From contig JBOFLF010000066.1 in the NCBI GenBank assembly GCA_051657715.1, forward strand, positions 1 to 49,754: a stretch of DNA of 49,754 nucleotides, given 5' to 3'. Position numbers and translations under genes: made by a program. The notes under the pieces are model-generated. The model worked only from the letters and a program-made list of their open reading frames with translations. It had not been told where the DNA came from and did not search any database. How positions within the stretch are numbered: the stretch's first letter is position 1; each line of letters starts with the position of its first letter. The stretch comes from JBOFBH01 sp051657715. Lineage in GTDB: Bacteria > Actinomycetota > Actinomycetes > Actinomycetales > Angustibacteraceae. This document shows positions 43,584 to 49,754 of this stretch, piece after piece.

Positions 43584-44635
43584 GAACGCTCCTCTGAGGA
43601 CGGCACGGCACGGGCCAGGACGTCGAGAACCGCGTGCGCCCGTCGGGTGTCCAACCGACCATCGGCCGACGCGCGCGCGATGGTCGCCCGAGCCAGCGCG
43701 ACGTACGCGGCCAGCAGGTCCGGCTGGTCGGGACTCCCGGCCAGGTCGGCCAGGTGCGCTGCCACGGTACCCGCGTCCCCCCGCACGACCGGGCCGGTGA
43801 GCGCGGCGTCGCCGGACCGCAACGCACCGTCCAGCGCGGCGACCAGCAGCGGGCCGAGCAGCCGGTCCGGCGCCGGGACGTCCAGGCCGCTCAACAGCTG
43901 CCTGGCCTGCGCGACCACGGTGACCAGGTGGTTGGCGCCGTGCGTGAGCGCGGCGTGGTAGCGGACCCGGTCGGCCTCGGCGACCCACACCGGCTCCGCG
44001 CCCATCTCCAGCACGAGCGCCTCGGCCACCGGACGCAGGACGGGCAGCGCGGTCACCCCGAAGCAACAGCCGGCCAGCCGCTGCAGGTCCAGCGAGGTGC
44101 CGGTGAACGTCATGGCCGGGTGCAGGGCCAGCGGCAGTACGGCGTGCCCGCCGGCGGCCTGGACGGCCGGCTCCAGCACCGCGATCCCGTGCCGACCACT
44201 GGTGTGCGCGACCAGCTGGCCGGCCCGCCACGTCCCGGTGTGCGCCAAGCCGCGCACCAGGTCGGCGAGCTCGTCGTCCGGGACGGTGAGCAGGACGAGC
44301 TCCGCCGCGGCGACCACCTCCGGGACCGGCCGCACCGGCACCGCGGGCAGCAGCGCCGCCGCACGCTCCCGGGAGTCCGCGCTCACCGCGCTCACCGCCA
44401 CCACCCGGTGCCCGGCTCGGCGCAGCGCCGCGCCCAGCACCGCACCGACCCGCCCGGCGCCGACGACCCCGACGTCCAGCCTGGCCGGTCGCTGGCCGGC
44501 ATCCGATCCGGCCGGGCGTGGAGCCGCATCCGATCCAGCCGGGCGCTGGGGCGCATCCGATCCAGCTGACCGCCGGGGACGTGCGCCTGCGGCCGGATGC
44601 TGGCCGGGGTCAGTGGTGCTGGTGCGGTCGTGCAC
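43580..44635 (-). CDS. Rossmann-like and DUF2520 domain protein
   Basis: 351 residues from GTG 44635, which has a GGGGGG run ahead. The Rossmann region LDVGVVGAGRVGAVLGAALRRAGHRV starts after ~50 disordered residues and leads to a DUF2520 C-terminal helical domain (HPAMTFTGT, HGANHLVTV). It is similar in fold to ketopantoate or pyrroline-carboxylate reductases. The consistent neighbour of panC in Actinobacteria (e.g. Rv3603c), it may supply a pantoate-related step, but this is inference. The stop overlaps the panC GTG. A TTG at 44698 would extend it over the divergent intergenic region and looks unlikely. Confidence 0.88.
   Translation of the reverse strand: MHDRTSTTDPGQHPAAGARPRRSAGSDAPQRPAGSDAAPRPAGSDAGQRPARLDVGVVGAGRVGAVLGAALRRAGHRVVAVSAVSADSRERAAALLPAVPVRPVPEVVAAAELVLLTVPDDELADLVRGLAHTGTWRAGQLVAHTSGRHGIAVLEPAVQAAGGHAVLPLALHPAMTFTGTSLDLQRLAGCCFGVTALPVLRPVAEALVLEMGAEPVWVAEADRVRYHAALTHGANHLVTVVAQARQLLSGLDVPAPDRLLGPLLVAALDGALRSGDAALTGPVVRGDAGTVAAHLADLAGSPDQPDLLAAYVALARATIARASADGRLDTRRAHAVLDVLARAVPSSEERS
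44499..44579 (-). repeat. 27-bp tandem repeat, 3 units, in the DUF2520 gene N-terminus
   Basis: Three 27-mers beginning gcatccgatcc encode nine-residue RPAGSDA-type units in the tail before the Rossmann fold; in frame. Confidence 0.9.
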
Positions 44636-44756
44636 GCCAGCCCCCCGATCGGAGCCCCGGCGCCGGCAGGCGGTGGAGCGTCGAAGCACACATGGCAACT
44701 ACGGTAAGGGCCGTGCGCGAAGCCATCGTCAGTGCCGGTACGGCTGATCGACGACG

Positions 44757-45935
44757 GTGACCTGGCAGCCTTGGGACGCCGCGTGGCGGCGGGCGCTCTA
44801 CGGGCCGGGGGGCTTCTTCCGCCGGCAGGCACCGGCGTCCCACATCCGCACCGCCGCGCACGTCGGCGACCTGTTCGGGGCCGCCGTCGCCCGGCTGGCT
44901 CGTCGCTGCAGCCTTCGCCGGGTGGTGGACATCGGCTGCGGACGGGGCGAGCTGCTCGCCGCCGTCCACCGACACGACGGCGACCTGGAGCTGGTCGGTG
45001 TCGACGTCGTGGAGCGACCGCCGGACCTGCCGGCGCGGCTAGCCTGGCTGACCTCGCCAGGCGGCAGCGCGCTGCCGGACGGCCTGGACCCGTGGCTGGA
45101 TGACGCGCTGGTGCTCGCTGTCGAGTGGCTGGACAACGTGCCGTGCCCCGTCGTCCAGCTGGACGACGACGGCTGGCACCGGCTGCTGGTCGACCCGGCT
45201 ACCGGCACCGAGCGACCCGACAGGCTGGCCACCCCGGCGGACATCACCTGGCTGAACCGGTGGTGGCCGATCCCCGACCTGCGACCGCACCCAGCCGGCC
45301 ACCCCGTCCAGCTGCCGGTTGGCCAGCCCTCCCCGCCGCCGAGCGACCGGCCCCCGCACCTAGCCGGCAGCCAGGTGCGGGCCGAGGTGGGCACCGACCG
45401 GGATGACGCCTGGGCGTCGCTGGTGCGGCGCGCACGGGCGCAGGCGTACCGCACCAGCCGCCCAGCGGTGCTGCTCGCGGTCGACTACGCGCACCACCGC
45501 GGGGACCGGCCGCCCGGCGGCAGCCTGATCGGGTACCGCGACGGCCGGGCGTGCACGCCGGTGCCGGACGGCTCGTGCGACGTCACCGCGCACGTGGCGA
45601 TGGACGCCGTCGCGGCCGCGGGCCGCAGCAGCGGGGCCTGCGACACCGCGCAGACCGTGCAGCGCACCGCGCTCACGGCCTTGGGGGTGAACGGCTCGCT
45701 ACCGGACGTCGCCCGGGCAACCGCTGATCCGCGCCGATACCTCGCCGACCTCACTCGGGCCGGTCAGGGCGCCGAGCTGCTCGACCAAGCTGGGCTGGGC
45801 GGTTTCGGCTGGCTCGCGCAACAGGTCGGGCCGGATCCGAGCGGGCGGATCCCCCACGTCCTCGCGGCACTCGACCGGACGGACGTCGAGCCGACCTCGG
45901 CACCGCGACCCTCACGTCGATCCGGGATCCACTGA
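44757..45935 (+). CDS. MidA/NDUFAF7-type SAM-dependent methyltransferase (DUF185)
   Basis: 392 residues. SAM motif I is VVDIGCGRGELL (57-68). The family marks of MidA/NDUFAF7 are here: EWLDNVPCPVVQ (123-134; N(E/D)LLDNLP class) and the C-terminal VDYAHH, SLIGYRDGRACTPVPDGS and CDVTAHVAMDA. NDUFAF7 in mitochondria dimethylates an Arg of the complex I subunit NDUFS2. Here a NuoD paralogue (the NDUFS2 homologue) lies about 2 kb downstream, so methylation of NuoD is a reasonable hypothesis. The GTG start is not preceded by a strong ribosome binding site. The 3' end overlaps the PH-domain gene end by 24 bases (convergent). Confidence 0.85.
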   Translation: MTWQPWDAAWRRALYGPGGFFRRQAPASHIRTAAHVGDLFGAAVARLARRCSLRRVVDIGCGRGELLAAVHRHDGDLELVGVDVVERPPDLPARLAWLTSPGGSALPDGLDPWLDDALVLAVEWLDNVPCPVVQLDDDGWHRLLVDPATGTERPDRLATPADITWLNRWWPIPDLRPHPAGHPVQLPVGQPSPPPSDRPPHLAGSQVRAEVGTDRDDAWASLVRRARAQAYRTSRPAVLLAVDYAHHRGDRPPGGSLIGYRDGRACTPVPDGSCDVTAHVAMDAVAAAGRSSGACDTAQTVQRTALTALGVNGSLPDVARATADPRRYLADLTRAGQGAELLDQAGLGGFGWLAQQVGPDPSGRIPHVLAALDRTDVEPTSAPRPSRRSGIH

Positions 45936-47420
45936 CCGCTGGCCGGGATCCGCTGACCGCTGGCTCCGAGCGGTGAGCCACCGGCCCTGATGGGTGTCGC
46001 CTGCCCCGATCCGAGCCGTCCGCGCGCGCGTCGACTGCTCGTCGAGCAGCCGAGCCAGGTCGGGCACCGCCAGGTGCCGGACCTGTGGTCGCACCGGCCC
46101 GGTGGTCGAGTGCACCGCGAACGTGGCCAGCCCGAGTCGACGCTGCCACGGGCCCTGGACGACGCCCAGGCTCTGCGTGCGGGCGTGCGGCACGATCTGC
46201 AGCTCCCGGCGCATCCGGCCACGACGCAACAGCAGCGCGTCGTCAGTGACCAGATACCCATGCCGCGGCCACGACAAGGGGTCAAGCCACCGAGCGCGCC
46301 GGGGCGCCGGAACCCAGCCGCCGCTCGCCCCGGTCCCGGTCATCCCGGCTACCACCGCCGCATGCCAATCGGCCATCCAGCTGGTTGACGTCTCGCCAGA
46401 GGAGCCGGGCAGCACCAGGGACAGCACCATCAACGCCTCACCTCGGGTGGCGACCGGCAGCAGGACGTTCTCCTGCTGCTGGCTGTCACCGCGTTCGTCG
46501 GAGCTGGTCGCCGATCCGCTGTAACCGGCCACGTTCACCCGCAGCTGCCACCAGTCCCGGGTCCGCCACAGCAGCGGCTGGCTCAACTGCACCGCCTGCA
46601 CCCGACCGGGGGGGACGGTCTGGGTGCGGGCGGTCAGCAGCCCGTGCCGCAGTCGCAGCCCGTCCGGTGCCACGGCCACCCGGAAGCCGAAACCCCTGGT
46701 GAACGGAGTCCACAACGCCCCGACGGCGCCCGCGACCACCGGGACCACGAACGCCACCAACCCCGGCTGGCCGGTGGCCACCCCGGCACCCACCAGACCC
46801 AGCAGGGCGAGCACCGCCACCGCCGTGCTGCCGCTGCGGGCGATCGACTCCACGGTCCGCCCGACTGGGACGGCGACCACCTCGCGCTCGGACGCCCGCG
46901 GCGCCTGCTCCCCCACGTACACCAGGCCGGCGGCCCGGGCCAGCAGCGTGGCGCGCAGCTGCTCCGCCTCGGCGTCCCGCACCAAGGACAGACTGACCAC
47001 CGAGTTCTTGCCCCCGGCGACCTCCACCCGCAGCTCGGCCAACCCGAAGAACCGAGCCAGCAGCGGGCGGACGACGTCCACCGCCTGCAGGCGGTCCAGG
47101 CGCGCGTGCCGCTCCTGCCGGTACAGCACCCCGGTCCGCACCTGCAGCACGTCGGCGTCCACCCGGTACCGGGACCGCTGCCAGGCCAGCACCGCGTACC
47201 CGCCGCCGACTAGGGCCGCGATGAGCAGCACCCCGAGGGACGCCACCGCCTCGCCACGGGACGGTGCGCCGTCCCGGACCAGACCCTCGCCGCCCCGCTG
47301 CGCCAGCACGACCAGCAGGACCGCGACCACCTTCCACCCACGCACGACCGGGGTCAGCGGATGGAGCCGCCGCCAGCCCTCCAGCGGGTCCGGCGAATGT
47401 GATGGTGATGGCAGGGTCAC
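45912..47420 (-). CDS. Bacterial PH-domain membrane protein (YdbT-like)
   Basis: 502 residues with about four to six transmembrane segments (e.g. VVAVLLVVLAQ, LGVLLIAALVGGGYAVLAW, AVAVLALLGLVGAGV, LVAFVVPVVAGAVGAL) and repeated bPH_2 (YdbS/YdbT-type) domains, each with the YRVDADVLQVRTGVLYRQERHA and HGYLVTDDALLLRRG-type motifs. Function unknown; such paired proteins are predicted to sense or organise membrane lipids. The GTG (47420) overlaps the preceding PH gene stop (GTGA); upstream open frame is not part of the gene. The C-terminus ends in a duplicated QRSADPG unit. Confidence 0.88.
   Translation of the reverse strand: MTLPSPSHSPDPLEGWRRLHPLTPVVRGWKVVAVLLVVLAQRGGEGLVRDGAPSRGEAVASLGVLLIAALVGGGYAVLAWQRSRYRVDADVLQVRTGVLYRQERHARLDRLQAVDVVRPLLARFFGLAELRVEVAGGKNSVVSLSLVRDAEAEQLRATLLARAAGLVYVGEQAPRASEREVVAVPVGRTVESIARSGSTAVAVLALLGLVGAGVATGQPGLVAFVVPVVAGAVGALWTPFTRGFGFRVAVAPDGLRLRHGLLTARTQTVPPGRVQAVQLSQPLLWRTRDWWQLRVNVAGYSGSATSSDERGDSQQQENVLLPVATRGEALMVLSLVLPGSSGETSTSWMADWHAAVVAGMTGTGASGGWVPAPRRARWLDPLSWPRHGYLVTDDALLLRRGRMRRELQIVPHARTQSLGVVQGPWQRRLGLATFAVHSTTGPVRPQVRHLAVPDLARLLDEQSTRARTARIGAGDTHQGRWLTARSQRSADPGQRSVDPGST
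45923..45964 (-). repeat. 21-bp tandem duplication at the end of the PH-domain gene
   Basis: Two copies, one base different, of a cgggatcc-led 21-mer encode the QRSADPG/QRSVDPG tail; in frame. It partly lies in the overlap with the methyltransferase gene end. Confidence 0.9.
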
Positions 47421-47929
47421 AAGCCGGCCAACCGGGCTTCGCCGCGTTGCGCCAGCCGGTCCCGCAGCCGGGCCGCCTCGGCTGGCGGCAGGCCCTCGAT
47501 CACCGCATCGCTGCCCGCCGACGCGGTGTGCAGCTGCACCGCGGAGTAGTCGAGCAGCCGGGCCAGCGGACCGGCCTGGACGTCCACGAACTGCAACCGC
47601 CCGTAGGGCACCACCACGATCCGGCGCAGCAGGATTCCCTGGCGGATCAGCAGGTCGTCGGCGCGTTCGGCGTACCCCATGGCCCGCACCTGCCGGCCGA
47701 TCAGCAGCCACCCCCAGGTAGCCCCGACCGCGACAGCCGGCATGAGCAGCAGCGCCCAGCGGGTGGTCAGTAGCCCGACCGTCACCACGACCACCAGGAC
47801 CACCGCCGCCCCGCCGAGCAGGACCACCCGCCGTCCCGTGGCCAACCGGGCAGACACCGGCTGCCACGTCACGCCAGCCGGCGCGAACGGATCAGGAACG
47901 GCAGGGGCGCTGGGGATCACCCCAGCCAT
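47417..47929 (-). CDS. Bacterial PH-domain membrane protein (YdbS-like)
   Basis: 170 residues with two transmembrane helices (VVLLGGAAVVLVVVVTVGLL and LLLMPAVAVGATWGWLLIG) followed by a bPH_2 domain: ERADDLLIRQGILLRRIVVVPYGRLQFVDVQAGPLARLLDYSAV. Partner of the longer downstream PH protein, whose GTG overlaps this stop. ATG 47929 is supported by GAGGTG 9 bases upstream. Divergent from nuoD with a ~45-bp gap. Confidence 0.9.
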   Translation of the reverse strand: MAGVIPSAPAVPDPFAPAGVTWQPVSARLATGRRVVLLGGAAVVLVVVVTVGLLTTRWALLLMPAVAVGATWGWLLIGRQVRAMGYAERADDLLIRQGILLRRIVVVPYGRLQFVDVQAGPLARLLDYSAVQLHTASAGSDAVIEGLPPAEAARLRDRLAQRGEARLAGL

Positions 47930-47975
47930 GCTGGCACCTCGGCCGTGCCGGCGCAGCCAGTGGGAGACTTGCGGT

Positions 47976-49241
47976 GTGGCGGGCGGCGACGAACGACGAG
48001 AGCTGACGGTCGGGATCGGCGCCGACGGGATGGGCGCTGGCGGGATGGGCGCTGGCGGTACCGCCAGGAACGCCGGAGCCTCACAGCACACCGGAGCCTC
48101 ACAGCACAACAGCGGCGACCATCTCGCCACCGCGGACATGGTGTTGAACATCGGACCGCAGCACCCGTCCACCCACGGCGTGCTGCGGCTGCGGCTGGTG
48201 GTGGACGGCGAGCGCGTGGTGAGCGCGGACCCGGTGGTCGGCTACATGCACCGCGGTGCGGAGAAGCTGTTCGAGGTCCGCGACTACCGGCAGATCATCG
48301 TGCTGGCCAACCGGCACGACTGGCTGTCCGCGTTCTCCAGCGAGCTGGGTGTGGTGCTCGGTGTCGAGCACCTGCTGGGCATGGAGGTGCCGGAGCGGGC
48401 GGTGTGGGCTCGCACGCTGCTGGCCGAGCTGAACCGGGTCCTCAACCACCTGATGTTCCTCGGGGCCTACCCGTTGGAGCTGGGCGCGATCACCCCGATC
48501 TTCTACGCGTTCCGCGAGCGCGAGGAGCTGCAGGCGGCGATGGAGGAGCTGTCCGGCGGGCGGATGCACTACATGTTCAACCGGGTGGGCGGCCTCAAGG
48601 AGGATCTGCCCGCCGGCTGGCTGGACCGGGTGCGGCGGTCGGTCGCCGCGGTCCGGCTGCGGCTGCCGGACCTGGAGGGGCTGCTGGTCGGCAATGAGAT
48701 CCTGCGGGCCCGCACCCGAGGTGTCGGGGTGCTCACGGCGGAGCTGGCCGCGGCGTACGGGGTGAGCGGGCCGGTGGCCCGGGCCGGCGGGCTGGACATC
48801 GACCTGCGGCGGGACGAGCCCTACCTGGCCTATGGCGAGCTGTTCGGCGACGGCGGCCCGGGACGGGTCGTGACCCGCACCGAGGGGGACGCCCTGGCCC
48901 GGCTGGAGTGCCTGCTGGAGCAGGTCCACGTGTCGCTCGACCTGGTCGACGCCTGCGTGGACCGGCTGCGGTCGCTACCGGTCGGCCCGATCAACGTGCG
49001 ACTGCCCAAGGTGCTGCGGGTGCCGGAGGGGCACCGGTACACCTGGACCGAGAACCCGTTGGGGCTCAACGGGTACTACCTGGTCTCCCGGGGCGACAAG
49101 GTGCCGTGGCGGCTCAAGCTGCGGTCGGCGTCCTACGCGAACGTGCAGGTGCTGTCCCGGCTGCTCCCCGGGTGCCTGATCGCCGACCTGGTCGCGGTGC
49201 TCGGTTCGATGTTCTTCGTCGTCGGCGACGTCGACAAGTAG
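47976..49241 (+). CDS. Stand-alone NADH-quinone oxidoreductase subunit D paralogue
   Basis: 421 residues of the 49-kDa/NuoD family: NIGPQHPSTHGVLRL, GYMHRGAEKLFE, FREREEL, RMHYMFNRVGGLKEDLP and the C-terminal ...VVGDVDK. Compared by memory with Thermus Nqo4 in a gapless alignment: quinone-site His38 is His67 (kept), N2-near Arg84 and His169 are Arg113 and His198 (kept), but Tyr87 is Trp116 and Asp139 is Glu168. Arg93 in HRG corresponds to the Arg methylated in NDUFS2. The N-terminal ~50 residues are low-complexity repeats, not family sequence. No other nuo genes are in the window, so it may be a specialised paralogue of the main NuoD. GTG 47976 with GGGAG ahead; ATG codons further in are alternatives. 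Confidence 0.9.
   Translation: MAGGDERRELTVGIGADGMGAGGMGAGGTARNAGASQHTGASQHNSGDHLATADMVLNIGPQHPSTHGVLRLRLVVDGERVVSADPVVGYMHRGAEKLFEVRDYRQIIVLANRHDWLSAFSSELGVVLGVEHLLGMEVPERAVWARTLLAELNRVLNHLMFLGAYPLELGAITPIFYAFREREELQAAMEELSGGRMHYMFNRVGGLKEDLPAGWLDRVRRSVAAVRLRLPDLEGLLVGNEILRARTRGVGVLTAELAAAYGVSGPVARAGGLDIDLRRDEPYLAYGELFGDGGPGRVVTRTEGDALARLECLLEQVHVSLDLVDACVDRLRSLPVGPINVRLPKVLRVPEGHRYTWTENPLGLNGYYLVSRGDKVPWRLKLRSASYANVQVLSRLLPGCLIADLVAVLGSMFFVVGDVDK
48027..48108 (+). repeat. Two tandem duplications in the NuoD-like N-terminus
   Basis: The 15-mer gggatgggcgctggc occurs twice (48027-48056), and an 18-mer beginning ccggagcctcac occurs twice without mismatch (48073-48108). They encode GMGAG GMGAG and GASQHT-type units; both in frame. 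Confidence 0.92.
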
Positions 49242-49296
49242 CCGACGACGACGCACGCTGTCATCGTCGGCGGCTTGTCGACGAGAAGCGGAGGGC

Positions 49297-49728
49297 TCAG
49301 ACCGCGATGTTCTCGGGGCGCGAGGACCCCGTCGCGGTGCCGATGAGGGAGTCGGCGTCAACCCCGGCCGGGGCGGTGACCTCGGGTTCCGGCGGGATCG
49401 GGAACAGCTTGACGACCGGGTGCGGGACCGTGTCCAGCAACGGATCGGGCCGGGGGGACACCGCGACAGCCACCAACCGTGGCCCGCCATCAGGCAGCTC
49501 GACCGGCAGGATCGTCCGACCAGCTGAGCCGGCGGGGTAGACCGGCGCGGCACCGGCGATGGCGTGGCTCGCTCGCTGACCGCCCTGCACCGCTGGGAGC
49601 ACCGGAGTCACCGGGACGGCACCCGGGACGAGTCGATGTCGACCCGCATAGCTGCGGCGCAGCACGACGGTCGTCGCGATGACGACAGTACGACGGAGGG
49701 ACCATCGACCACGGTGCTCAGCAATCAC
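49297..49728 (-). CDS. Hypothetical protein, possibly membrane-associated
   Basis: 143 residues from GTG. A basic start and a moderately hydrophobic stretch (TVVIATTVVL) are followed by a Pro/Val/Ala-rich segment (LVPGAVPVTPVLPAV, FPIPPEPEVTAPAG). No domain recognised. It converges on the NuoD-like gene and there is no other supporting evidence except the open frame with G/C-rich third positions. Confidence 0.5.
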   Translation of the reverse strand: MIAEHRGRWSLRRTVVIATTVVLRRSYAGRHRLVPGAVPVTPVLPAVQGGQRASHAIAGAAPVYPAGSAGRTILPVELPDGGPRLVAVAVSPRPDPLLDTVPHPVVKLFPIPPEPEVTAPAGVDADSLIGTATGSSRPENIAV

Positions 49729-49754
49729 CCGGTGATCCTAGGTAGTCACATCCG

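Noticed and set aside
42600..44231. A longer 5' extension of panC to 44231
   Set aside because: The extension is an out-of-frame reading of the DUF2520 gene; GTG 43583 with GAGGAG and a GTGA overlap is the better start.
47421..47867. A 5' extension of the long PH-domain gene
   Set aside because: It reads the upstream PH gene in another frame; GTG 47420 overlaps that gene's stop and begins the family sequence.

Overview
The window comes from a high-GC actinobacterium. Third codon positions are strongly G/C, GTG starts are common, and genes are joined by 4-base ATGA/GTGA overlaps. Typical actinobacterial markers are present: Lsr2, ClpC, DisA, the tiny ribosomal protein bS22, a rex-hemACD operon and a PlsC/SDR/bS22/HTH/proC neighbourhood. 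I cannot fix the genus. The gene order, from memory, fuses two blocks that are far apart in Mycobacterium tuberculosis: positions about 1-18,850 resemble the Rv0496-Rv0511 region, and about 20,300-44,600 resemble Rv3585-Rv3603. The rex gene and NuoD-like gene point to a Streptomyces/Frankia-like rather than mycobacterial lineage.

Layout. 85-5,388 (minus): tetrapyrrole operon rex-hemA-hemC-cobA/hemD behind a near-consensus Rex operator, so heme and siroheme synthesis is probably tied to the NADH/NAD+ ratio. 5,633-9,533: glutaredoxin-like protein, a membrane GGDEF protein with a degenerate EAL domain, and a HAD phosphatase. 9,549-12,742 (minus): acyltransferase, SDR-like protein, bS22 and a small HTH protein. 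13,058-18,852 (minus): AcuC-type deacetylase, GNAT, ProC, proline dehydrogenase, TIM-barrel protein and a degenerate Ppx/GppA. 18,963-24,050 (plus): Cys-rich protein, small membrane protein, radA, disA, mutY (genome surveillance). 24,129-29,481: accessory genes, namely a secreted LVIVD protein, a DUF305 lipoprotein, an ArgA-type acetyltransferase, a GH1 beta-glucosidase and a frameshifted fasciclin pseudogene in an AT-richer patch. 29,732-39,252: clpC, a thymidylate-kinase-like gene, ku, a split ligD (ligase and polymerase as separate genes), DUF1232, lsr2, a small membrane protein and lysS. 39,366-39,889: a decayed vapBC toxin-antitoxin relic. 39,893-44,635 (minus): nadC-nadB-panC-DUF2520, linking NAD and coenzyme A precursor synthesis. 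44,757-49,728: a MidA/NDUFAF7-type methyltransferase, two bacterial PH-domain membrane proteins, a stand-alone NuoD paralogue and an unknown protein.

Two observations stand out. First, short perfect or near-perfect tandem duplications recur across the window, mostly with a 15-bp (five-codon) period. In intact genes every unit is a multiple of three and lies in an N-terminal, C-terminal or linker segment. The non-coding examples are 14 and 16 bp, and a 10-bp duplication has broken the fasciclin gene. This looks like an active duplication process filtered by selection on reading frame. Second, a MidA-type methyltransferase gene lies close to an orphan NuoD. In mitochondria their homologues NDUFAF7 and NDUFS2 are enzyme and substrate. 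This NuoD keeps the target arginine but carries Trp in place of the quinone-site Tyr and Glu in place of its Asp partner.
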